Source: Coptis chinensis (Eukaryota > Streptophyta > Magnoliopsida > Ranunculales > Ranunculaceae). Taken from it: DNA of 64,000 nucleotides. The DNA is taken from contig JADFTS010000017.1 of the NCBI GenBank assembly GCA_015680905.1, positions 1-64,000 on the forward strand, given 5' to 3'. This document shows positions 57,338 through 64,000 of this stretch, in pieces; position 1 is the stretch's first letter; each line of letters opens with the position of its first letter. The notes below the pieces were generated by a model. The model saw only the letters and a list, made by a program, of their open reading frames with translations. It had not been told where the DNA came from and searched no databases. A program made the position numbers and the translations under genes.

Positions 57338-60300
57338 CCTCATTTTTTATGGATTTGAACTACTAACCATAAGGAACATCTCTACAAAAATTCAACATTT
57401 TTGACAATTTAGAACTTTGACAAATGATGATTGCAAAAACTAGATATTTTTTGACCGTTAGTTATTTTTTAAAAGTGGACAACAAATTTTAACTAAGTTA
57501 GAGTATATCTCTAAATGAATTTTTTAAAAAAAAAAAAAAAAAAAATTCCATTTTTTTTTTTTTTTTTTTTTTGTATATTATACTCTCCGAATAAAATGTA
57601 TTTTTTTTTTTTTTTTGAGAACATGTAAAAGAAATAAGATTTCAACATAGAAAGATAATCCTAAGTGAACAACTTAGTCAAATATGAAAGACAAAACACT
57701 AAAACAAAACTTATAGTGAAACTTATTTCCAAATTTCCAATTCAACGGGAATCAAAGAAAAGTCGCCATCACTTATTCGATCTCAAATTAACTCAGTACT
57801 ATAAAATCAACAACACCGGATGTCTATTACTCACGCACCAAGGACTGCAATATCCTCGTTCAAACATTGTCATCTTCCCTCTCAAGATCACAACAAAGCT
57901 ATACACGTTGCACCTTCGAGAGAATCCATTCCCTTCAGTTATATTTACTTCAAGAATCTTTTTGTTATCTTTAGTGGTGGTGTTATAAGGAAAGCTGATG
58001 TACAACAACTTAAGAGATGCTGTCATTGCAGTCTTGATTAATTATGACAATTCAAGAAATAAGGTGATCTGAGAGATGTTAGGCAATGATATTGGCAATT
58101 AGAAACAAACCGTCATCCAATGCAAAGTTTAACTTGATGTCTAATCCCAAGGATCCCGCCTAGGCCTAAGACCCTCCTGTGGCATTTGCAATGTAACATG
58201 GTAAAATTATGCGCAACTTAAATCAAACTTTTTCAAAAAATAAATATTGAGTACAAATTTTCCGATCCAACGTCTATAAATGCTTAATTTAGAAAAAAGT
58301 TATGGCTATGTAAATGAATCATCTATCTTGGAAAGAATAGACTCGACAATGCGTGACCAATTACGTAGCAAGGCAATCGAAAGTAATACTCATAAATGCT
58401 TTATTGTAAATAATCGGTAATTAGCAACACCTCACAAATAAATTAATGTGAATGTTTTTTTTTATTCCAATACAATTTCAAGGTCAATCATCCCATATAC
58501 AAAAGGATTGAAAGTGTACAGGTATTCTAACCATAATCTTAAGGTATTCAAATGACAAATTAAATAAAACTTTCAAGAGGGGTTCCAAAGTCACACTTAA
58601 AAATTTACCAACAACAGTGAAAAAAAATCCTGAAATTAAAGCCTATGCTCACAGATTTAAAACCTCATTTTTTGTGGATTTGAACTACTACCATAAGGAA
58701 CATCTCTACAAAAATTCAACATGTTTGACAATTTTTAACTTTGACAAATGATGATTGCAAAAACTAGACATTTTTTAACCGTTAGTTATTTTTTAAAAGT
58801 GGACAACAAATTTTACCTAAGTTAGAGTATATCTCTAAATGAACATTTGAAAAAAAAAAAAATCCGTTTTTTTTTTTTTTTTTTTTTTTATATTATACTT
58901 TTCGAATAAAAGTTTTTTTTTTTTTTTTTGAGAACATGTAAAAGAAATAAGATTTCAACATTGAAAGATAATCATAAGTGAACAACTTAGTCAAATATGA
59001 AAAACAAAACACTAAAATAAAACTTATAGTAAAACTTATTTCCAAATTTCTAATTCAACGGGAATCGAAGGAAAGTCGCCATCCCTTATTCGATCTCAAA
59101 TTAACTTAGTACTATAAAATCAACTACACCGGATGTCTATTCCTCACGCACCAAGGACTGCAATATCCCCATTCAAACATTGTCATCTTCCCTCTCAAGA
59201 TCACAACAAAGCAATACACGTTGCACCTTCGAGAGAATCCATTCCCTTCAGTTATATTTACTTCAAGAATCTTTTTGTTATCTTTAGTGGTGGTGTTATA
59301 AGAGAAGGTGATGTACAACACTTAAAAGATGCTGGCATTGCAGTCTTGATTAATTATGACAGTTCAAAAAATAAGGTGATCTGAGAGATGTTAGGCAATG
59401 ATACCGGAAATTAGAAACAAACCGACACCCAATGCAAAGTTTAGCTTAATGTCTAATCCCAAGTATCCCGCCTAGGCCTAAGACCCTCCTGTGGCATTTG
59501 CAACGTAACATGGTAAAGTTATGCGCAACTTAAATCAAACTTTTTCAGAAAATAAATATTGAGTACAAATTTTCCGATCCAACGTCTAGAATTGCTTAAT
59601 TTAGAAAAAAGTTATGACTATGTAAATGAATCATCTATCTTGGAAAGAATAGACTGACAATGCGGTGACCAATTACAGAAGCAAGGCACTGAGTAATACT
59701 CATTAATGTTTCATTGTAAATAATCGGTAATTAGCAACACCTCACAAACAAATTCATGTAAATGTTTTTCTTTATTCTAATACAATTTCAAGGTCAATCC
59801 TCCCATATACTAAAAAGGATTGAAAGTGTACATGTATTCTAACCATAATCTTAAGGTATTCAAATGACAAATTAAATAAAACTTTCAAGAGGGGTTCCAA
59901 AGTCACACCTAAAAATTTAACAACAACAGTGAAAAAAAATCCATAAATTAAAGCATATGCTCACTGATTTAAAACCTCATTTTTAGTGGATTTGAACTAC
60001 TAACCATATGGAACATCTCTACAAAATTTCAACATGTTTGACAATTTTTAACTTTGGCAAATGATGATTGCAAAAACTAGACATTTTTTGACGGTTAGTT
60101 ATTTTTTAAAAGTGGACAACAAATTTTATGTAAGTTAGAGTATATCTCTAAATGAATTTTTACAAAAAAAAAAAAAAAAAAAAAATCCTGTTTTTTTTTT
60201 CTTATTTTTGTGTATTATATTCTTCGAATAAAAGTTTTCATTATTTTTTTTTATTATAATTATTTTTTTTTGAGAACATGTAAAAGAAATAACATTTCAA

Positions 60301-62737
60301 CATTGAAAGATAATCCTAAGTGAACAACTAAGTAAAATATGAAAGACAAAACACTAAAACAAAACTTATAGTAAATCTTATTTCCAAATTTCCAATTCAA
60401 CGGAAATAGAAGGAAAGTCGCCATCCCTTATTCGATCTCAAATTAACTCAGTACTATAAAATCAACTACACCGGATTTCTATTCCTCACGCACCAAGGAC
60501 TGCAATATCCTCGTTTAAACATTGTCATCTTCCCTCTCAATATCACAACAAACCTATACACGTTGCACCTTCGAGAGAATCCCCTTCAGTTATATTTACT
60601 TCAAGAATCTTTTTGTTATCTTTAGTGGTGGTGTTATAAGAGAAGCTGATGTACAAAAACTTAAAAGATGCTGGCATTGCAGTCTCGATTAATTAGGAAA
60701 GTTCAAGAAATAAGGTGATCTGAGATATGTTAGACAATGATACCGGCAATTAGAAACAAACCGACACCCAATGCAAAGTTTAGCTTGATGTCTAATCCCA
60801 AGGATCCCGCCTAGGCCTAGGACCCTCCTGTGGCATTTGCAACGTAACATGGTAAAGTTATGCGCAACTTAAATCAAGCTTTTTCCTAAAATAAATATTG
60901 AGTACAAATTTTCCGATGCAACGTCTAGAAATGCTTAATTTAGAAAAAAGTTATGACTGTGTAAATGAATCATCTATCTTGGAAAGAAGACTGACAATGC
61001 GGTGACCAATTACAGAAGCAAGGCACTGAGTAATACTCATAAATGTTTTATTGTAAATAATCGGTAATTAGCAATACCTCACAAACAAATTAATGTAAAT
61101 GTTTTTCTTTATTCCAATACAATTTCAAGGTCAATCATCCCATATACAAAAGGATTGAAAGTGTACAGGTATTCTAACCATAATCTTAAGGTATTCAAAT
61201 GACAAATTAAATAAAACTTTCAAGAGGGGTTCCAAAGTCACACCTAAAAATTTGCAAACAACAGTGAAAAAAAAATCCGGAAACTAAAGTCTATGCTCAC
61301 TGATTTAAAACCTCATTTTTAGTGGATTTGAACTACTAACCATAAGGAACATCTCTACAAAAATTCAACATGTTTGACAATTTTTAACTTTGAAAAATGA
61401 TGATTGCAAAAACTAGACATTTTTTGACCGTTAGATATTTTTCAAAAGTGGACAACAAATTTTATCTAAGTTAGAGTATATCTCTAAATGAATTTTTAAT
61501 TTTTTTTTTTTTTTTTGAGAACATGTAAAAGAAATAAGATTGCAACATTGAAAGATAATCCTAAGTGAACAACTTAGTAAAATATAAAAGACAAAACACT
61601 AAAATAAAACTTACAGTAAAACTTATTTTCAAATTTTCAATTCAACGGGAACCGAAGGAAATTCACCATCCCTAATTCGATCTCAAATTAACTCAGTACT
61701 ACAAAATCAACTACACCGGATGTCTATTCCTCACGCACCAAGGACTGCAATATCCTCGTTCAAACATTGTCATCTTCCCTCTCAAGATCACAACAAAGCT
61801 ATACACGTTGCACCTTCGAGAGAATTCATTCCCTTCAGTTATATTTACTTCAAGAATCTTTTTGTTATCTTTAGTGGTGGTGTTATAAGAAAAGCTGATG
61901 TATAACAACTTAAGAGATGATGGCATTGCATTCTTGATTAATTATGACAGTTCAAGAAATAAGGTGATCTGAGAGAAGTTAGGCAATGATATAGGCAATT
62001 AGAAACAAACTGACATCCAATGCAATGTTTAGCTTGATGTCTAATCCCAAGGATCTCGCCTAGGCCTAAGACCCTCCTGTGGCATTTGCAATGTAACATG
62101 GTAAAGCTATGCGCAACTTAAATCAAACTTTTTCGAAAAATAAATATTGAGTACAAATTTTCCGATCCAAGATCTATAAATGCTTAATTTAGAAAAAAGT
62201 TATGGCTATGTAAATGAATCATCTATCTTGGAAAGAATAGACTGACAATGCGGTGACCAATTACAGAAGCAAAGCACACAGTAATACTCATAAATGTTTT
62301 ATTGTAAATAATCGGTAATTAGCAACACCTCACAAACAAATTAATGTAAATGTTTTTCTTTATTCCAATACAATTTCAAGGTCAATCATCCCATATACAA
62401 AAGGATTGAAATTGTACAGGTATTTTAACCATAATCTTAAGGTATTCAAATGACAAATTAAATAAAACTTTCAAGAAGGGTTCCAAAGTCACACATAAAA
62501 ATTTACCAACAACAGTGAAAAAAAATCCATAAATTAAAGTCTATGCTCACTGATTTAAAACCTCATTTTTTGTGGATTTGAACTACTAACCATAAGGAAC
62601 ATCTCTACAAAAATTCAACATGTTTGACAGTTTTTAACTTTGACAAATGATGATTGCAAAAACTAGACATTTTTTTACGGTTAGTTATTTTTTAATAGTG
62701 GACAACAAATTTTATGTGTGTGTTATATCTCTAAATG

Positions 62738-62797
<60 letters not shown>

Positions 62798-64000
62798 AGA
62801 ACATGGAAAAGAAATAACATTTCAACATTGAAAGATAATCCTAAGTGAACAACTTAGTAAAATATGAAAGACAAAACACAAACATAAAACTTATAGTAAA
62901 TCTTATTTCCAAATTTCCAATTCAACGAGAATCGAAGGAAAGTCGCCTTCCCTCATTCGATCTCAAATTAACTCAGTACTATAAAATCAACTACACCGGA
63001 TGTCTATTCCTCACGCACCAAGGACTGCAATATCCTCGTTCAAACATTGTCATCTTCCCTCTCTATATCACAACAAAGCTATACACGTTGCACCTTCGAG
63101 AGAATCCATTCTCTTCAGTTATATTTACTTCAAGAATCTTTTTGTTATCTTTAGTGGTGGTGTTATAAGAGAAGCCGATGTACAAAAACTTAAAAAATGC
63201 TGGCATTGCAGTCTCGATTAATTATGACAGTTCAAGAAATAAGGTGATCTGAGATATGTTAGGCAATGATACCGGCAATTAGAAACAAACCGACACCCAA
63301 TGCAAAGTTTAGCTTGATGTCTAATCCCAATGATCCCGCCTAGGCCTAAGAACCTCCTGTGGCATTTGCAACGTAACATGGTAAAGTTAGTTATAACTTA
63401 AATCAAGCTTTTTCATAAAATAAATATTGAGTACAAATTTTCCGATCCGATAAACGCCTAGAAATGCTTAATTTAGAAAAAAAAGTTATAACGTGTAAAT
63501 GAATCATCTATCTTGGAAAGAATAGATCGACAATGCGGTGACCAATTACCGGAAGCAAGGCAATCGAAAGTAATACTCATAAATGTTTTATTGTAAATAA
63601 TCGGTAATTAGCAATACCTCACAAACAAATTAATGTAAATATTTTTCTTTATTCCAATACAATTTCAAGGTCAATCATCCCATATACAAAAGGATTGAAA
63701 GTGTAAAGGTATTCTAACCATAATTTTAAGGTATTCAAATGAAAAATTAAATAAAACTTTCAAGAGGTGTTCCAAAGTCACACCTAAAAATTTGCCAACA
63801 ACTGTGAAAAAAAATCAGTAAATTAAAGCCTATGCTCACTGATTTAAAACCTCATTTTTAGTGGATTTGAACTACTAACCATAAGGAACCTCTCTACAAA
63901 ATGACAATTTTTAACTTTGAAAAATGATGATTGCAAAAATTAGACATTTTTTGACTGTTAGACATTTTTCAAAAGTGGACAACAAATTTTATCTATGTTA
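57338..64000 (+). repeat. Tandem macrosatellite array 2, about five units of about 1.3 kb, open at right edge
   Basis: The word GAGAACATG(T/G)(A/G)AAAGAAATAA recurs near 57617, 58929, 60273, 61517 and 62796. The word GTGGATTTGAACTACTA recurs near 57348, 58673, 59990, 61323, 62573 and 63861. Spacing is 1244-1344 bp. Each unit has a conserved part of about 700 bp, a moderately conserved AT-rich part and poly-A/poly-T tracts. Before the GAGAACATG word most units carry a TATTATACTCTTCGAATAAAA-like word, the module also found in array 1. ORFs of about 60-107 codons recur but are broken in most units. I recognise no protein. Confidence 0.93.
62740..62796. repeat. 57-base poly-T run in array 2
   Basis: An uninterrupted T run that replaces the shorter A/T tracts and the ATACTCTTCGAATAAAA word seen at this place in other units. 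Its true length is uncertain in any assembly. Confidence 0.9.

Noticed and set aside
1-64000. tRNA, rRNA, CRISPR, phage or bacterial features
   Set aside because: None was recognised by eye; the sequence is plant nuclear. I did not run a tRNA scan.
40700-64000. Arrays 1 and 2 as centromere satellite
   Set aside because: Unit sizes and closeness to FAD2 and CNX2 do not favour it, and nothing in the sequence shows centromere function; would need CENH3 ChIP data.

Overview
The window reads as nuclear DNA of a flowering plant, most likely a eudicot. The genes have many short introns and AT-rich intergenic DNA. Three of the recognisable proteins are plant-specific forms: the plastid-type enoyl-ACP reductase, the ER oleate desaturase FAD2 and a plant-type GATA factor. 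The repeats are typical plant ones (Athila-type Ty3/gypsy, plant L1 LINE, solo LTRs, MITEs). I cannot name the species.

Layout. Positions 1-12518 hold a decayed Athila-like LTR retrotransposon whose 5' end lies off the left edge. It keeps gag and protease remnants, shows no reverse transcriptase or integrase, and carries two further ORF modules. Each module is bounded by a copy of a polypurine-tract-like motif. A truncated plant L1 LINE abuts its 3' LTR (12520-16676). A possible LTR fragment follows (17191-17963). Positions 18120-20890 (minus) are a multi-exon enoyl-ACP reductase pseudogene; one intron holds a 424-bp solo LTR with a perfect 5-bp target duplication. Next come an unrecognised, broken gene with EAR-like motifs (21353-22560), a 238-bp hAT-like MITE (23811-24048), a single-finger C2H2 gene with a C-terminal EAR motif (24774-25205, minus) and a GATA-factor gene (27294-30238).

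A nested MITE region (30848-31960) lies just upstream of a complete, apparently intact six-exon CNX2 gene (32297-34667), which makes the first molybdenum-cofactor intermediate. FAD2 (37386-38530, minus) is complete except for a one-base loss in a G/C run. It has a plausible 5'-UTR intron and a promoter with G-boxes.

From about 40.7 kb the window becomes satellite-like. Array 1 (40700-54715) has about 16 tandem units of roughly 0.86-1.0 kb. Array 2 (57338 to the right edge) has about five units of roughly 1.25-1.34 kb. They are separated by a minus-strand Athila LTR plus 3' internal fragment (54716-57337), related to the element at the left edge. The two arrays share a short motif (TACTCTTCGAATAAAAG and variants) next to poly-T runs, so they may share an ancestral module. 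The genes do not form one pathway. The most unusual structures are the two linked macrosatellite arrays, the modular Athila derivative, and a MITE built around five 19-bp GCGGT...ACCGC palindromes.
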